Origin: Flammeovirgaceae bacterium UBA4465
GTDB lineage: Bacteria; Bacteroidota; Bacteroidia; Cytophagales; Cyclobacteriaceae
Direction: 5' to 3'
DNA length: 42,647 bases
Assembly (NCBI GenBank): GCA_905182375.1
Contig: CAJJBF010000012.1
Coordinates: 1 to 42,647 of the forward strand
Part shown: positions 31,337 through 41,958 of the stretch, piece by piece
Layout: each line of letters opens with the position of its first letter
Numbering within the stretch: the first letter of the stretch is position 1
Program-made: the position numbers and the translations under genes
The notes under the pieces: model-generated
Databases searched by the model: none
Seen by the model: only the letters and a program-made list of their open reading frames with translations
What the model was told of the DNA's origin: nothing

Positions 31337-32571
31337 CTCTAAAATCAATTACCCCTATTCTCATTTTTTTAATGGGTTGTACCGCTAAATCATTGCGTCA
31401 AGAAAAGGAGGTCCAATTTCAAGAAGTAGACGTCATCTCACTCTCTACAACTAACTATTCCGAAATATCAACAGATGTAAAAGTGGAAGATGGACAATTT
31501 GATACGGCAAATCAGGGTTGGATCATTTTTGATTTAAACGTCCCTCAAGCAGGACGGTATCAAGTAAAAATTTATGGCTCCGATCACTCCGATGCGACTG
31601 TTTATCTTGAAGATTATGTAGACAATAAAGAAGCAAGACACTACAAGATTACAGGCCAAATTTTCTTTGATAAAAACCTTGGTTATGGCCTTGTAGATGG
31701 GAGTCCCTTGAATGCCGGTGCACATAAGATTAAATTACATATCAAGGGTGTGGCTAAGATTCAAAAAATAACATTTGAATTGATGTCCATTCATGAATCC
31801 TCACCTCAAACCTATACCCAGCACATGGAGGGTCAAGACTGGGCCATGGTCTGGTCTGATGAATTTAATGGAACTGAGATAGATACCTCAAAATGGGTAT
31901 TCGATGTAGGCAATTGGGGGTGGGGAAATGACGAAATTCAATATTATACCAAGGCAGATCAAAAAAATGCGAGAGTAAAAGAAGGAAATCTCATCATAGA
32001 GGCCCTTAAAGAAGCACAAACAAATATATGGACCTCGGCCCGGCTTACTACCAGAGGTAAAGTTTCCTTTTTGTATGGGAAAATAGAATTTAGAGCTCGT
32101 GTTCCCGACAAAAAAGGATATTGGGCCGCTGGATGGCTGTTAGGAGATAGCTATGTTGATGAGGGCTCCTGGCCATATTGTGGGGAAATAGATATTTTAG
32201 AGAATGTCGGTTATGAAACACATCCACTTTCGGGAGATGGTATCGCCCATCTATCCGTTCATACTCCTGCCTATTATTTTAAACGCAACAATCAGATAAC
32301 CAGCACCACCCAGGTGACAGATATGGTCGGTAGTTTTCATACCTACACCATGGAGTGGAGTCCAAATGAAATGATAGGCCTTATTGATGGAGTGCCCTCT
32401 TATGTCTACGACAAAACAGCCAATGACCTAGAGTGGCCTTTTTATCAAGCACATAACTTGATTATTAATTTGGCCATGGGTGGGAATTGGGGTGGTGCTC
32501 AAGGTATAGATCCTGATCTCACCTCTCAAAAACTAATCATAGATTATGTAAGGGTGTTCGAAAAAAGGTGA
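31333..32571 (+). CDS. GH16 beta-glucanase (laminarinase-type) lipoprotein
   Basis: This 412-residue protein has a lipoprotein signal (LMGCTAKS, Cys16). Residues about 30-155 form a jelly-roll domain resembling carbohydrate-binding module family 6. Residues about 165-412 are a GH16 catalytic domain: MVWSDEFNGTEIDTSKWVFD, GNDEIQYYT, RARVPDKKGYWAAGWLLG, and the catalytic GEIDILENVG with Glu285 as nucleophile, Asp287, and Glu290 as acid/base. GH16 enzymes of this form cut beta-1,3-glucans such as laminarin. Being anchored at the cell surface and coupled to the sugar porter gene, it likely works with that porter; the GH30 at 15463 could remove beta-1,6 branches. Confidence 0.92.
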   Translation: MTLKSITPILIFLMGCTAKSLRQEKEVQFQEVDVISLSTTNYSEISTDVKVEDGQFDTANQGWIIFDLNVPQAGRYQVKIYGSDHSDATVYLEDYVDNKEARHYKITGQIFFDKNLGYGLVDGSPLNAGAHKIKLHIKGVAKIQKITFELMSIHESSPQTYTQHMEGQDWAMVWSDEFNGTEIDTSKWVFDVGNWGWGNDEIQYYTKADQKNARVKEGNLIIEALKEAQTNIWTSARLTTRGKVSFLYGKIEFRARVPDKKGYWAAGWLLGDSYVDEGSWPYCGEIDILENVGYETHPLSGDGIAHLSVHTPAYYFKRNNQITSTTQVTDMVGSFHTYTMEWSPNEMIGLIDGVPSYVYDKTANDLEWPFYQAHNLIINLAMGGNWGGAQGIDPDLTSQKLIIDYVRVFEKR

Positions 32572-32643
32572 TCCCCTAAACGCCTTGATGTGTACGAGTG
32601 TAATCATCATAATAACGCTCTTTAATTTAATGCCGACTTCTCA

Positions 32644-33858
32644 TTACAGAATGATCCCAAAGGAAAAAGCATTTAACTCAGGCCCGTTACCACTGATGAA
32701 AACTTGATTTAAATCGTAGTTAACAAAAAGATCCATTCCTCTCCAGCCAACTCTACCTCTAAGTCCATAGCGTACATTACTCAAATAGAAGTTTCCATTG
32801 TCTTTTTCTTTATTTCTCAACTTATTGTCTTCTGCATACACATATTTTGAACGTCCATACATCCGGTAGCCCAAATAGCCACCTACCCCTATTCGAAAGC
32901 CTATATTTTTTGATCTATTCAATTTAAAACTACCTACTTCATTCACGATCACCTTACGGGTGCCTTGGGTAAAATCAAATAAAGGGACCAATGAAACATT
33001 CAAGTAGCTCGCCACCAACTTACTCTTAATAGCTTCTATATCATTTAAATTGACCGGCTGAGCAAATTTGACTTGAGTGATGGCTTTAGTGACCTGATAA
33101 CTTGGATCTTCCAATTTCCAATTGTACCAGCTTAGCCCTGCACCCCATTCTAAAAACAAAATACTATAAAGTTGGGTTTTATTGACTGAGCCCAATCCAA
33201 AATACCATGAGCCCCAGGGTTTAACCGAATAACTGTCATCAGCAAGCCCATTGAGACTTCCGCCTTTATCTAACCAATTATTTAATCCCATTTCAATATT
33301 AAAATTATGAAAGTTCCCTTTATATGTATTTTCTTCCTCATTTTGAACGTCCCTATAACTGTAACGCTTCAAATCAGAAATCAATGGCTTTTTTTTATAA
33401 TAGGCTCTCGAGGTTCTCGTGAAACCTTCAATACTATCGTAATGATATTGTTGCCCTCCCTCGAAATTCCAATTTGAAAATTCATCTGCCAATTCATACC
33501 ATTTATCTTCTAAACTTTGATCTTCTTTGAGCCCATCAATTTCAAGAGTTACATTACCCATTCGAATCTTAAAATCCTTCCCACTTTCATAAATGAGGGT
33601 TGAATCCTTGAAATATCTTTTAGCAGAGTTGTTTTTTATATGATAATAATCTGGTAACTCCTTTCCGCCCACAGCATTATTCAAATCCGAAACAATCTGA
33701 TTGATGTTGTAATCATTGAGTTGTTTCAATTGTGCTCTGGTCTCAGCATAAATGATGATTTGGGTTTCATCCTCAAACTCTATAATCACCGTATCAGCGT
33801 TAGGATCGGCAAATAATGACAAAGGATAAGTCAAGATGCATAATAAGAAAAAGCGCAT
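32644..33858 (-). CDS. Outer-membrane beta-barrel-like protein of sigma-factor operon
   Basis: From ATG 33858 the protein has 404 residues and begins with a signal peptide (MRFFLLCILTYPLSLFA). An upstream ATG at 33897 would add 13 residues and overlap the preceding gene. The N-terminal part (about 20-160) is charged; the C-terminal part shows alternating beta-strands with many Trp, Tyr and Gly (WGSWYFGLGSVNKTQ, IGFRIGVGGYLGYRMYG, YGLRGRVGWRGMDLFVNYD) and ends in a hydrophobic strand, as in outer-membrane barrels. The function is unknown. It follows an anti-sigma-like gene and an ECF sigma gene, so it may be controlled by, or report to, that system. Confidence 0.7.
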   Translation of the reverse strand: MRFFLLCILTYPLSLFADPNADTVIIEFEDETQIIIYAETRAQLKQLNDYNINQIVSDLNNAVGGKELPDYYHIKNNSAKRYFKDSTLIYESGKDFKIRMGNVTLEIDGLKEDQSLEDKWYELADEFSNWNFEGGQQYHYDSIEGFTRTSRAYYKKKPLISDLKRYSYRDVQNEEENTYKGNFHNFNIEMGLNNWLDKGGSLNGLADDSYSVKPWGSWYFGLGSVNKTQLYSILFLEWGAGLSWYNWKLEDPSYQVTKAITQVKFAQPVNLNDIEAIKSKLVASYLNVSLVPLFDFTQGTRKVIVNEVGSFKLNRSKNIGFRIGVGGYLGYRMYGRSKYVYAEDNKLRNKEKDNGNFYLSNVRYGLRGRVGWRGMDLFVNYDLNQVFISGNGPELNAFSFGIIL

Positions 33859-33880
33859 AATATATGGAGGTGTTATATTA

Positions 33881-34510
33881 TCAATCATTTTTAGCAATCA
33901 TTTTTTCAAACTGCAAAAAGTTATTTTTTGCAGCTCTTAAGTCTCCAATGATATCGGCAGGAGCCTTGTTTCTCGCATATTTTAAAATCTTGGCGAGTGT
34001 CTTTCTTTGTGATTCCTTTTTACTCATAACTACATCATCAGAACCTATCAAATAGGCCAATTGAATCGAGAATTTGGGCTCCGAAACCGCGATAGGTTCA
34101 AAGGATTTTGACTTCAGTGAGATCATTACCTTTGCTGAGCGCTCAGGATGATCATCCTCAAGGATTTCAGGTGACTTAGCCAGCTTAATAAGGTCCATCT
34201 TCGGAATAATTACGGGAACTTCAGATTCTTTATTCACTTCTAATTCAGGGATGGCCTTGGGTAGTTCTGAATTAAATGCATTTTTAACCGCCAGTACTGG
34301 TTCGGTTGATGATTCAGACATTGTTTGAATCAATATAAAAGTGAAGATGCAGAGTAGTGAAACGGCCGCGGCGCTCGCCATCCAAAAATGATGATTGTTA
34401 TTTTGATCGATTTTCTCGGCCACTTGATCCCAACTATTTGATTTAGGCGTGAGTTCAAAATTGTCCACACCATTCTTAAACTTACGATCGATTTCATTAG
34501 ATGATTTCAT
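33881..34510 (-). CDS. Membrane protein, probable anti-sigma factor
   Basis: This 209-residue protein has a cytosolic N-terminal stretch (1-40, with DNFELTPKSNSWDQVAEKID), one membrane segment (about 42-63, FWMASAAAVSLLCIFTFILI) and a periplasmic, acidic/Pro-rich part. The N-terminal NSWDQVAEKID block is common in the small membrane proteins encoded after ECF sigma genes in Bacteroidota. It overlaps the sigma gene by 14 nt. It therefore probably holds the sigma factor at the membrane, although a typical zinc-binding anti-sigma motif is not seen. Confidence 0.7.
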   Translation of the reverse strand: MKSSNEIDRKFKNGVDNFELTPKSNSWDQVAEKIDQNNNHHFWMASAAAVSLLCIFTFILIQTMSESSTEPVLAVKNAFNSELPKAIPELEVNKESEVPVIIPKMDLIKLAKSPEILEDDHPERSAKVMISLKSKSFEPIAVSEPKFSIQLAYLIGSDDVVMSKKESQRKTLAKILKYARNKAPADIIGDLRAAKNNFLQFEKMIAKND

Positions 34511-35081
34511 TGCGATGGTTTTTAGGTTTCTGGATATTTAATGCTACCAATCTCTTCTGCAAAAAACTTCTGGCTCGACTTAACTGTGATTTCGATGTAT
34601 TTACATTAATTTGAAGCATCTCAGCAACCTCAGCATGTGAATATCCCTCTATAGCATATAGGTTAAATACACTTCGGTAACCGGAAGGAAGAGACTGAAT
34701 CAATCCAACAAGTACTTCAGAATCAATGGAATCCTCAGACCAATGGCCCTCGATTTTTTCTTCATAAGCATCAAGAGAAGTTTCTAGTAAGGTCATCATT
34801 TTTGTTTTTCTCAAGTACATTAAGCATTCATTGATCATGATGCGTCTGACCCAAGCCTCAAAAGGACTATCACCCTGGTATTGATCCATTTTATCAAAAA
34901 CTTTAACCATTCCCCCAATCATGATGTGTTCAGCCTCAGACCGATCGGCTATGTATCGAAAGCAAATGCCGAGCATTCTAGGTGCTAACTTTTCAAAAAG
35001 CTTGTTTTGAGCCGTTTTATCCTTGTTTTTGCATTTCAACAAGATTTCATCAAGAACAATTGATTTTTGGATCAACAACAT
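34497..35081 (-). CDS. ECF-type RNA polymerase sigma factor
   Basis: This 194-residue protein has sigma-70 region 2 (about 20-90: LAPRMLGICFRYIADRSEAE, then DQYQGDSPFEAWVRRIMINE) and region 4 (about 125-180: SLPSGYRSVFNLYAIEGYSH, AEVAEMLQINVNTSKSQLSR). No region 1 or 3 is present, as usual for extracytoplasmic-function sigma factors. The '(D/M)xxE' position after SEAE is changed to HIMIGGMVKVFDKM, a mild deviation. It heads a three-gene minus-strand operon with a membrane protein and a barrel-like protein. A TAACTTTG -7 box lies at 35139-35146 on the same strand. Confidence 0.9.
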   Translation of the reverse strand: MLLIQKSIVLDEILLKCKNKDKTAQNKLFEKLAPRMLGICFRYIADRSEAEHIMIGGMVKVFDKMDQYQGDSPFEAWVRRIMINECLMYLRKTKMMTLLETSLDAYEEKIEGHWSEDSIDSEVLVGLIQSLPSGYRSVFNLYAIEGYSHAEVAEMLQINVNTSKSQLSRARSFLQKRLVALNIQKPKNHRNEII

Positions 35082-35449
35082 TAATATTTAAGGTTATAAT
35101 AAGAGGATGCCACATGAAGCAATAAAGTTGCACTTAGACAAAGTTAATTATTAATTGAAGAGAAAAATTAGGCTTTAATTAAATTTCGCCGGCTAAGGAA
35201 AGGGTATTGGTTTGGCTGAGTAACCTGAAATAATATATGATCTATTATTAATCCATTTTGAGTATTTATTTTTTCATAAATTGCGCTGCATGCATAACAA
35301 TTTTATCTAACTTTAAGTTTAATAACTATTGTATCCCCATCGCTTATTTGGTGGTAGACTATTTGGTACAATGGAGCAACTTATTATTAGAATTATAAGG
35401 CTATTTTTATGTCTGCTCGTTGTTTTTTATAAGTAATATATCTAAATTC
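35082..35449. other. Divergent intergenic region, sigma gene / acyl-CoA dehydrogenase
   Basis: This 368-nt gap contains the sigma-gene promoter candidate at 35139-35146 and otherwise AT-rich sequence. A GTTTTTTATAAG segment near 35420 precedes the acyl-CoA dehydrogenase start. No small gene, RNA or repeat was recognised. Confidence 0.4.
35139..35146 (-). promoter_or_regulatory. -7 box of the ECF sigma operon
   Basis: The minus strand reads TAACTTTG, a perfect TAnnTTTG, 58 nt upstream of the sigma-factor ATG. A matching TTG at -33 is not seen, so the promoter may need an activator or be weak. Confidence 0.4.
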
Positions 35450-37290
35450 ATGGAAGACCCCTTAACCAAAAAAGTGAATACCAACCCTTCTCGTTCCCAC
35501 CTGACTGGGGGCGGATTCATTGTGGATGATACCACTCCTGATGATATTTTCATCTCAGAAGAATTTACGGAGGAACAATTAATGATCAAAGAGATGGTCA
35601 TTGATTTTTGCGTTCACAATATCCAAGAGCCTTTCTTTAAAAATGGCAGAGAGTTAGAGGCAACCATACCAGAAGATAGAAACAAAATATTAGCGCTGCT
35701 AAAAAAGGCGGGTGACCTAGGTCTTTGTGGCATCAGTATCTCGGAAGCTTACGGAGGTATGGGTCTCGATTTCAATACCGGTATCTTATTCAATGAAGCT
35801 TTGGCTTCGGGTTTTGCCTTTGCTACCACCCTAGGTGCACAAACCTCCATAGGATCCCTGCCCATTTATTATTACGGGAATGAACAACAAAAACAACAAT
35901 ATTTACCCGGTATCGCCAGCGGAAAATTAATCGCCTCTTATGCATTAACTGAGCCCAATTCGGGATCAGATGCCAATTCGGCGAAAACAAAAGCCCTGCT
36001 CTCGGCAGATGGGACAAATTACAGTCTCAATGGTCAGAAAATTTGGATCACTAATGGTGGCTTTGCTGATATCTATATTGTATTTGCAAAAATAGAAGAC
36101 GATAAAAATTTATCCGCCTTTATTGTGGAACGAAATTATCCTGGCTTCAGTGTCGGAGAAGAAGCGAAAAAGATGGGTATCAAGGCCTCCTCTACGGTAC
36201 AAATATTTTTTGATAATTGTATTGTCCCTTCTCAAAACTTATTGGGAGATCGAGAGGCGGGCTTCAAAATGGCTTTAAATATCCTCAATACAGGAAGGAT
36301 TAAAATTGGTTCAGGTGGCGTGGGTGCAGGCAAATTCTCTGTGACAAAAGGTATTGAATATGCCCTAAAACGTCAGCAGTTTAATCAACCCATAGCTAAT
36401 TTTGGAGCAGTTAAGCAGAAGATTGGCACCATCATCACTCGGACCTATGCCCTGGAGGCAGCCGTCTATCGGACGGATAAAAATGTAGATGAAAAAATTC
36501 TTAAAAAAATTAAAAATGGTATAAACGATGGGACATCCAAACTCAACGGTGTCAAAGAGTTTGCCATTGAATGTGCTATTTTAAAAGTTGTGGGTGCTGA
36601 CTTAGCGTGTTACGCTACAGATGAAGTCATGCAAATACATGGTGGAATGGGCTATGCGGCAGAGTTAGGTTTAGAAATGGCTTACAGAGATTCTCGAATC
36701 ACTAAAATATATGAGGGTACCAATGATATCAATGGTATGCTTTCGGTTGCCGAACTGATCAAAAAAGGATTGAAAACAAACGAAATAGATCTCAATGGTG
36801 CGGGTAAAAAAATACCCTTCATGGTCCTTTCTGAATATTTCCGTTGGGGTAAGAGTCCGTTGGAAACGGGAGCAAAGGTTGATGCAAAGGTATAAAAAAT
36901 ACGTTTTTACTAATTTTAGGGGCTGCTGGTAAAAATTTAAAACAGGACCTTATCAAAGAACAGGAAATTATCCTGAACCTCTCTTCGATATTGGCAGAAG
37001 CTTATGTGGCTGAAAGCGTCTATTTAAAAGTTCGAAAGTTGGCTTCGGCTAATCAGGACATTACTGATTTATCTATTCAGGAAAAAATAGCTCAACTCTA
37101 TCTCTATAAATCACTGAATAAAGTACAAAATGAAGCCAAAGAAGCCATCGATAGCTTCGCTTCTGGATTTGAAAAGCGTCTCCTGACTTACTTTGTGGGC
37201 AAACTTCTGCCGCCCTATCTGCAGAATCCAAAAGCATTGAGTAGAGAAATTACAGATCATGCTTTAATGCAAAAAAAATATCCCTTCTGA
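35450..37290 (+). pseudogene. Acyl-CoA dehydrogenase split by one frameshift
   Basis: From ATG 35450 (a TTG at 35420 is also in frame) the first frame encodes a typical acyl-CoA dehydrogenase: EEFTEEQLMIKEMVIDFC, YALTEPNSGSDANSAKTKAL, KIWITNGGFADIYIVFA, and AIECAILKVVGADLACYATD with QIHGGMGYAAE. It stops at 36893-36895. The expected C-terminal helical extension continues in another frame from about 36886: KNTFLLILGAAGKNLKQDL, then LAEAYVAESVYLKVRKL to KKYPF, stop 37288-37290. Together they give about 613 residues, the normal length for the VLCAD-like enzymes of this phylum. The break lies in GCAAAGGTATAAAAAAT, an A-rich stretch, so a one-base sequencing error is likely; otherwise the C-terminus is lost. 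The enzyme catalyses the first step of beta-oxidation. Thiolase starts right after the stop, 1 nt away. Confidence 0.85.
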
Positions 37291-37291
37291 T

Positions 37292-38629
37292 ATGTTTAAA
37301 AAATTGAATTATTTTAAATTAATTAAAAAATTATCATCAATGGTCCCATTGCACAAGGTAGTTATTATCGAAGGTTGCCGAACACCCTTTCTCCGTTCAG
37401 GGACTGATTATATGGATCTACTCTCCTATCAATTGGGTGGTTTTGCCATCAAAGGTTTACTGAAAAAAACAGGTATCAATCCAAAATTGGTAGACGGAGT
37501 GGTCTTAGGTAATGTCATTGCCAATGTAAAAACCCCCAATGTAGCTAGAGAAGCGGCATTAGTAGCGGGTATACCCCAAAACGTACCTTGCCGAACGGTT
37601 TCCCAAGCCTGTATTTCTGCCAATAGAGCGATTGCAGACGCCTGTCAAGAAATCATAACGGGTCAAGCAGATATTATGATTGCAGGAGGTATTGATCATA
37701 CCTCAGATGCACCCATACAGTTTCCCAGGAAAATGCGTAAAAAATTATTTCTTGCTCAAAAACTAAAAGGATTGGGCGATGGTCTCAAATTTCTAACCAG
37801 ACTACGCTTCTCAGACTTTATCCCTGAAAGACCGGCCATAGCCGAATATACGACCAACAAAGCCATGGGTGCTGATTGTGATATCATGGCGGCAAGGTTT
37901 GGGATTCCAAGAGCCGAGCAAGATGCTTATGCAGTAAGATCCCATCAAATGGCGGCTCAAGCCCAAGAGAGAGGATTTTTGACTGAGGAAATGGTAAGCG
38001 TAAAGCTTCCACCAAAATTCAAAGAGATTCAGACTGATAATGGAATAAGAGCAGATAGTAAAATTGAAAAATTGGCTCGTTTACGTCCTGCTTTCGATAA
38101 AAAATTCGGAACACTCACTGCGGCAAATTCTTCATTTCTCACAGATGGTGCCAGCGCCGTACTCTTAATGTCGGAGGAAAAGGCCAAAGCCTTAGGATTT
38201 ATTCCAAAAGCAGAAGTTGTGGATTATGTATTTACGGGACAACGTTTAGAGGATGAACTCCTTCTAGGACCCGCTTATGCGGTTTCAAAATTATTGGACC
38301 GCCAAAAAATGACCTTTAACGACATAGACGTGATCGAGTTTCATGAAGCTTTTGCCGGTCAAATATTATCTAATTTAAAGGCCTTAGCGTCTGAGGATTT
38401 TGCCGTTAATGAACTTGGACTAAAAAAAGCTTTGGGTGAAGTCCCTATGGAAAAGTTCAACCTATGGGGAGGTTCGCTATCCATTGGACATCCTTTTGGT
38501 GCTACAGGTGGTAGATTATTAACTACCACATGTAATAGGTTAAAACATGAAAAAGGAACTTATGGCCTCCTAGCGGCTTGCGCTGCGGGTGCTCATGGTC
38601 ATGCCATGCTTATAAAAACCTTATCATAA
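37292..38629 (+). CDS. fadA: Acetyl-CoA acyltransferase (thiolase)
   Basis: This 445-residue protein is a thiolase of the FadA/FadI type: VVIIEGCRTPFLRSG at the start, the acyl-accepting Cys in TVSQACISANRAI, the GHPFGATGGR loop, EFHEAFAGQ, and the second catalytic Cys in AACAAGAHGHAMLI. It cuts 3-ketoacyl-CoA to acetyl-CoA and a shortened acyl-CoA. The first 16 residues (MFKKLNYFKLIKKLSS) are unusual for thiolases, and ATG 37340 is an attractive alternative start. It lies in the beta-oxidation operon, 1 nt after the acyl-CoA dehydrogenase and 27 nt before the FadB-type gene. Confidence 0.93.
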   Translation: MFKKLNYFKLIKKLSSMVPLHKVVIIEGCRTPFLRSGTDYMDLLSYQLGGFAIKGLLKKTGINPKLVDGVVLGNVIANVKTPNVAREAALVAGIPQNVPCRTVSQACISANRAIADACQEIITGQADIMIAGGIDHTSDAPIQFPRKMRKKLFLAQKLKGLGDGLKFLTRLRFSDFIPERPAIAEYTTNKAMGADCDIMAARFGIPRAEQDAYAVRSHQMAAQAQERGFLTEEMVSVKLPPKFKEIQTDNGIRADSKIEKLARLRPAFDKKFGTLTAANSSFLTDGASAVLLMSEEKAKALGFIPKAEVVDYVFTGQRLEDELLLGPAYAVSKLLDRQKMTFNDIDVIEFHEAFAGQILSNLKALASEDFAVNELGLKKALGEVPMEKFNLWGGSLSIGHPFGATGGRLLTTTCNRLKHEKGTYGLLAACAAGAHGHAMLIKTLS

Positions 38630-38656
38630 ATTTCAAACGTTCTCATTAAAAATATC

Positions 38657-40774
38657 ATGACTATGAAGTTAGAAGATTTTGTTACCGTTGAAGTTCAAGA
38701 AAACATCGCGGTATGTACCCTCGATCATCAACATGAAAAAATGAATGTTGTTTCTCCAGGTGTCATTGGCATTTTTGAAACCTTGGGGAATCAACTGATC
38801 GAAGATGATCAAATACACGCCGTCATCTTTATCAGTGGCAAAAAAGATTTTATGGCAGGGGCTGATATTAAATCTTTTCAAATTGAAAAAGAAGGAGATT
38901 TCAGACCTTTTCAAGCCAAAGGTCATGCCTCATTAGACCGTATTGAACATTCGAAAAAGCCTTTTATCGCTGCCATTAATGGGGCTTGTGTCGGTTTAGG
39001 TACCGAAATCGCCCTGGCTTGCCAGGGACGGATTGCGACCCTTGCTACCCATACTAAGATGGGCTTGCCTGAAGTCCAAATAGGCCTACTCCCGGGTGGT
39101 GGTGGTACCCAGCGCTTGCCCCGCCTGATAGGTATTCAAAAAGCATTAGACATGATGCTGACTGGCAAAAATTTGAATGCTTTCAGAGCTAAAAAAATAG
39201 GCCTAATTGATGAGATCACTGATGAGGGCAAGCTACTTCAAGCCGCCTTGGTGATGGCAAAAAAACTCATCCAGCAACCTATCGTACGTAAATCCAAACT
39301 ACCATTAAGTTCCAAAATATTGGAAAGTGCCCTAGGAAGAGGTCTTTTATTCAAGCAGGCCCGAAAAATGGCCTTAAAGCAGTCTCAAGGAAATTATCCT
39401 GCTATTCCTGCCATTATAGATTGCGTAGAAACAAGTTATAAAAAAGGGCTCAAGGCTGGATATGAAAAAGAACTCGAAGGATTTGAACGTTTGATGTTGA
39501 CTCCTGAAAGCGCAGCTTTACGTGCCCTCTTTTTTGGTATGTCCAACAATAAAAAAAATCCTTACACGGGTGCTAAACCCCTGAAGAAATTAGGGATGAT
39601 AGGTGCGGGTTTCATGGGTGCGGGTATTGCTGAAATCAGCGCCACCCGAGGAATTGATGTCTTGCTCAAAGATATCAATGCCGATATGCTGAGCAATGCC
39701 TCTCGCCAGATTTGGAAAAGCATCAGTAAAAAGTTGGGTTTTAAAAGCATCACTAAACTCCAAGCCGAACAACAAATAGGTCGGGTCCAGGGACAATTAA
39801 CTTATGACAACTATGATAAAGTTGATGTAGTCATCGAAGCAGTACTTGAACGGATGGATGTCAAGAAGCAAGTCATTGAAGATATTCAAAAACATTGCAA
39901 AGAAGATGTAATCATCGCCTCCAATACCTCTTCGCTCTCTGTCACTGAAATGTCTCAATATGCAAAAAATCCTTCTCAAGTCATTGGGATGCATTATTTT
40001 TCACCAGTGCCTAAAATGCCCTTATTGGAAATTGTCAAAACGGACACAACGGCAGATTGGGTCATTGCCTCTTGCTATGATATGGGCATTAAACAAGGGA
40101 AAACCTGTATCGTGGTTAAGGATGGTTCTGGGTTTTATGTCAACAGAATATTGGCACCCTATACTAACGAATGCCTCCTCATGTTAGACGAGGGTCTCGC
40201 AATCGAAACGGTAGATAGATCATTAAAGAAAAAAGGATTCCCGGTTGGCCCCATTTCTCTACTCGATGAAGTGGGTTTAGATATTGCCGCACATGTTACG
40301 GAAAGTTCGAAGAAAAATGTAGCTGGAAGAGCAGGTTTTGAAGTTTCTGAAGCTGTTATTGAAATGAATGCAGCAGGTAGAAAAGGCCGTAAAAATAAGA
40401 AAGGATTCTTTTCCTATGATGTCAAAGGAAAAAAGATAGGAGTCGATGCAACGGCCTATGACTTCTTTAAAGGAAAAGGGAATCAATCCTTGCCTATAGT
40501 AGACATCCAGGATCGGGCGGTCTTCCTTATGTTAAATGAGGCAGTAATTTGCTTAGAAGAAGGGATCATTGCGAATCCCACAGATGGCGATTTAGGCGCT
40601 GTATTTGGCATTGGATTTTTGCCTTTTACAGGAGGACCCTTTCGAGCATTAGATACCTGGGGCATCGCTCCTGTTGTAGCGCGCATGGAAGACTTCAGAA
40701 GCACCTATGGTGAGCGCTTTGCTCCTGCCAAGACTTTGATTAAAATGGCTAAAGATGGGAGTACTTTTCATTAA
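38657..40774 (+). CDS. FadB/FadJ-type multifunctional beta-oxidation enzyme
   Basis: This 705-residue protein fuses an enoyl-CoA hydratase domain (about 1-190: [51 protein letters not shown]) with a 3-hydroxyacyl-CoA dehydrogenase domain (from about 310: [20 protein letters not shown] as NAD-binding motif, [30 protein letters not shown], then [12 protein letters not shown]). It hydrates enoyl-CoA and oxidises the product to 3-ketoacyl-CoA, handing it to the thiolase encoded just upstream. All key motifs are present and the length is normal. It is the last gene of the operon, facing the convergent fbp gene 95 nt away. Confidence 0.95.
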   Translation: MTMKLEDFVTVEVQENIAVCTLDHQHEKMNVVSPGVIGIFETLGNQLIEDDQIHAVIFISGKKDFMAGADIKSFQIEKEGDFRPFQAKGHASLDRIEHSKKPFIAAINGACVGLGTEIALACQGRIATLATHTKMGLPEVQIGLLPGGGGTQRLPRLIGIQKALDMMLTGKNLNAFRAKKIGLIDEITDEGKLLQAALVMAKKLIQQPIVRKSKLPLSSKILESALGRGLLFKQARKMALKQSQGNYPAIPAIIDCVETSYKKGLKAGYEKELEGFERLMLTPESAALRALFFGMSNNKKNPYTGAKPLKKLGMIGAGFMGAGIAEISATRGIDVLLKDINADMLSNASRQIWKSISKKLGFKSITKLQAEQQIGRVQGQLTYDNYDKVDVVIEAVLERMDVKKQVIEDIQKHCKEDVIIASNTSSLSVTEMSQYAKNPSQVIGMHYFSPVPKMPLLEIVKTDTTADWVIASCYDMGIKQGKTCIVVKDGSGFYVNRILAPYTNECLLMLDEGLAIETVDRSLKKKGFPVGPISLLDEVGLDIAAHVTESSKKNVAGRAGFEVSEAVIEMNAAGRKGRKNKKGFFSYDVKGKKIGVDATAYDFFKGKGNQSLPIVDIQDRAVFLMLNEAVICLEEGIIANPTDGDLGAVFGIGFLPFTGGPFRALDTWGIAPVVARMEDFRSTYGERFAPAKTLIKMAKDGSTFH

Positions 40775-40869
40775 TCAGTGTCGTCATTGGTTTGAAATAT
40801 TTATGGATTAGTATGCAGTAAGGACCGTTTAGGCTTTTTATTTCTGTCAAAGGTTTAAAAAATCACTCA

Positions 40870-41878
40870 TTAAGGATTTTTTAAAATGAAATCTGCCAAT
40901 TCCTCTACCATTTTACGGCTCCCACAATAAAAAGCGACCCGCTGATGTAATGATGTTGGTTTTATACTCATAATTCGCTTTTCTCCATTAATGGCTTTCC
41001 CTCCTGCTTGCTCCGCAATAAAAGCCATTGGATTACATTCATATAGCAAACGAAGTTTTCCACTCGGATTCTTAGCCGTTTCCGGATACAAGTAAATACC
41101 TCCCTTAATCATATTACGATGGTAATCTGATACAAGAGAACCAATGTATCTCGAGGTATAAGGACGATCTTCTGATTCCATTTGACAGTACTTAATATAA
41201 TTTTTTACACCCAATGGGAAATGAATATAATTTCCTTCATTGATAGCATAAATAGATCCATTTTTCGGATAACTCATATTGGGATGCGACAAATAAAATG
41301 TGCCTAATGCTGGATTTAAGGTAAAGCCATTCACTCCATTTCCAGTAGTATAAACCAACATGGTTGAGGTACCATAGATCACATATCCCGCCGCCACCTG
41401 CTGATCTCCTGCTTGCAAAAAGTCTGCTTCAATGACAGGGGTTCCCAAAGGAGTCATACGTCGGTAAATTGAAAAGATCGTCCCTACAGAGACATTCACA
41501 TCAATGTTAGAAGAACCATCAAGGGGATCAATCAGTACATCATATTTGTTTTGATTTTTTTTATCCATACTATTTACTCGGATGAAATGCTCTTCTTCTT
41601 CACTGGCAATGCCACAAACAATATTCCTATTTGTTAAAGTTTGTATAAATATTTTATGTGCGTAAATGTCAAGCTTTTGCTGCTCCTCTCCTTGGGTATT
41701 GATATGGTTTGTGTCTCCTAAAATATCTACCAAGCCCGCTTTGTTTACTTCATGATTAACCACCTTTGCCGCTAAACGTGATGGCATTAATCAATCTCGA
41801 TAACTCTCCAGAGGAATATTTGAAAGCACTTTGGTTTTCAATAATGAATTCTCCAAGGGTTTTACTGGGGCGTGACAT
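40870..41878 (-). pseudogene. fbp: Fructose-1,6-bisphosphatase class 1 with a 5' frameshift
   Basis: The main frame (from ATG 41787) is a class 1 FBPase: [47 protein letters not shown] (metal- and phosphate-binding), [17 protein letters not shown] and [20 protein letters not shown]. The expected N-terminus is present just upstream in another frame, from ATG 41878 (MSRPSKTLGEFIIENQSAFK, then [13 protein letters not shown]). It would join to [12 protein letters not shown] if one extra base near 41779 were removed, giving about 335 residues, the normal length. The enzyme makes fructose 6-phosphate in gluconeogenesis. A sequencing error is the simplest explanation, since the rest of the frame is intact. 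Confidence 0.85.
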
Positions 41879-41958
41879 AGATGTCTTATTTAACTACATT
41901 TAAGATAATATATACCTATTTAAAAATATTCATATTCGCTTCAAGCTAAAACTAAGTT

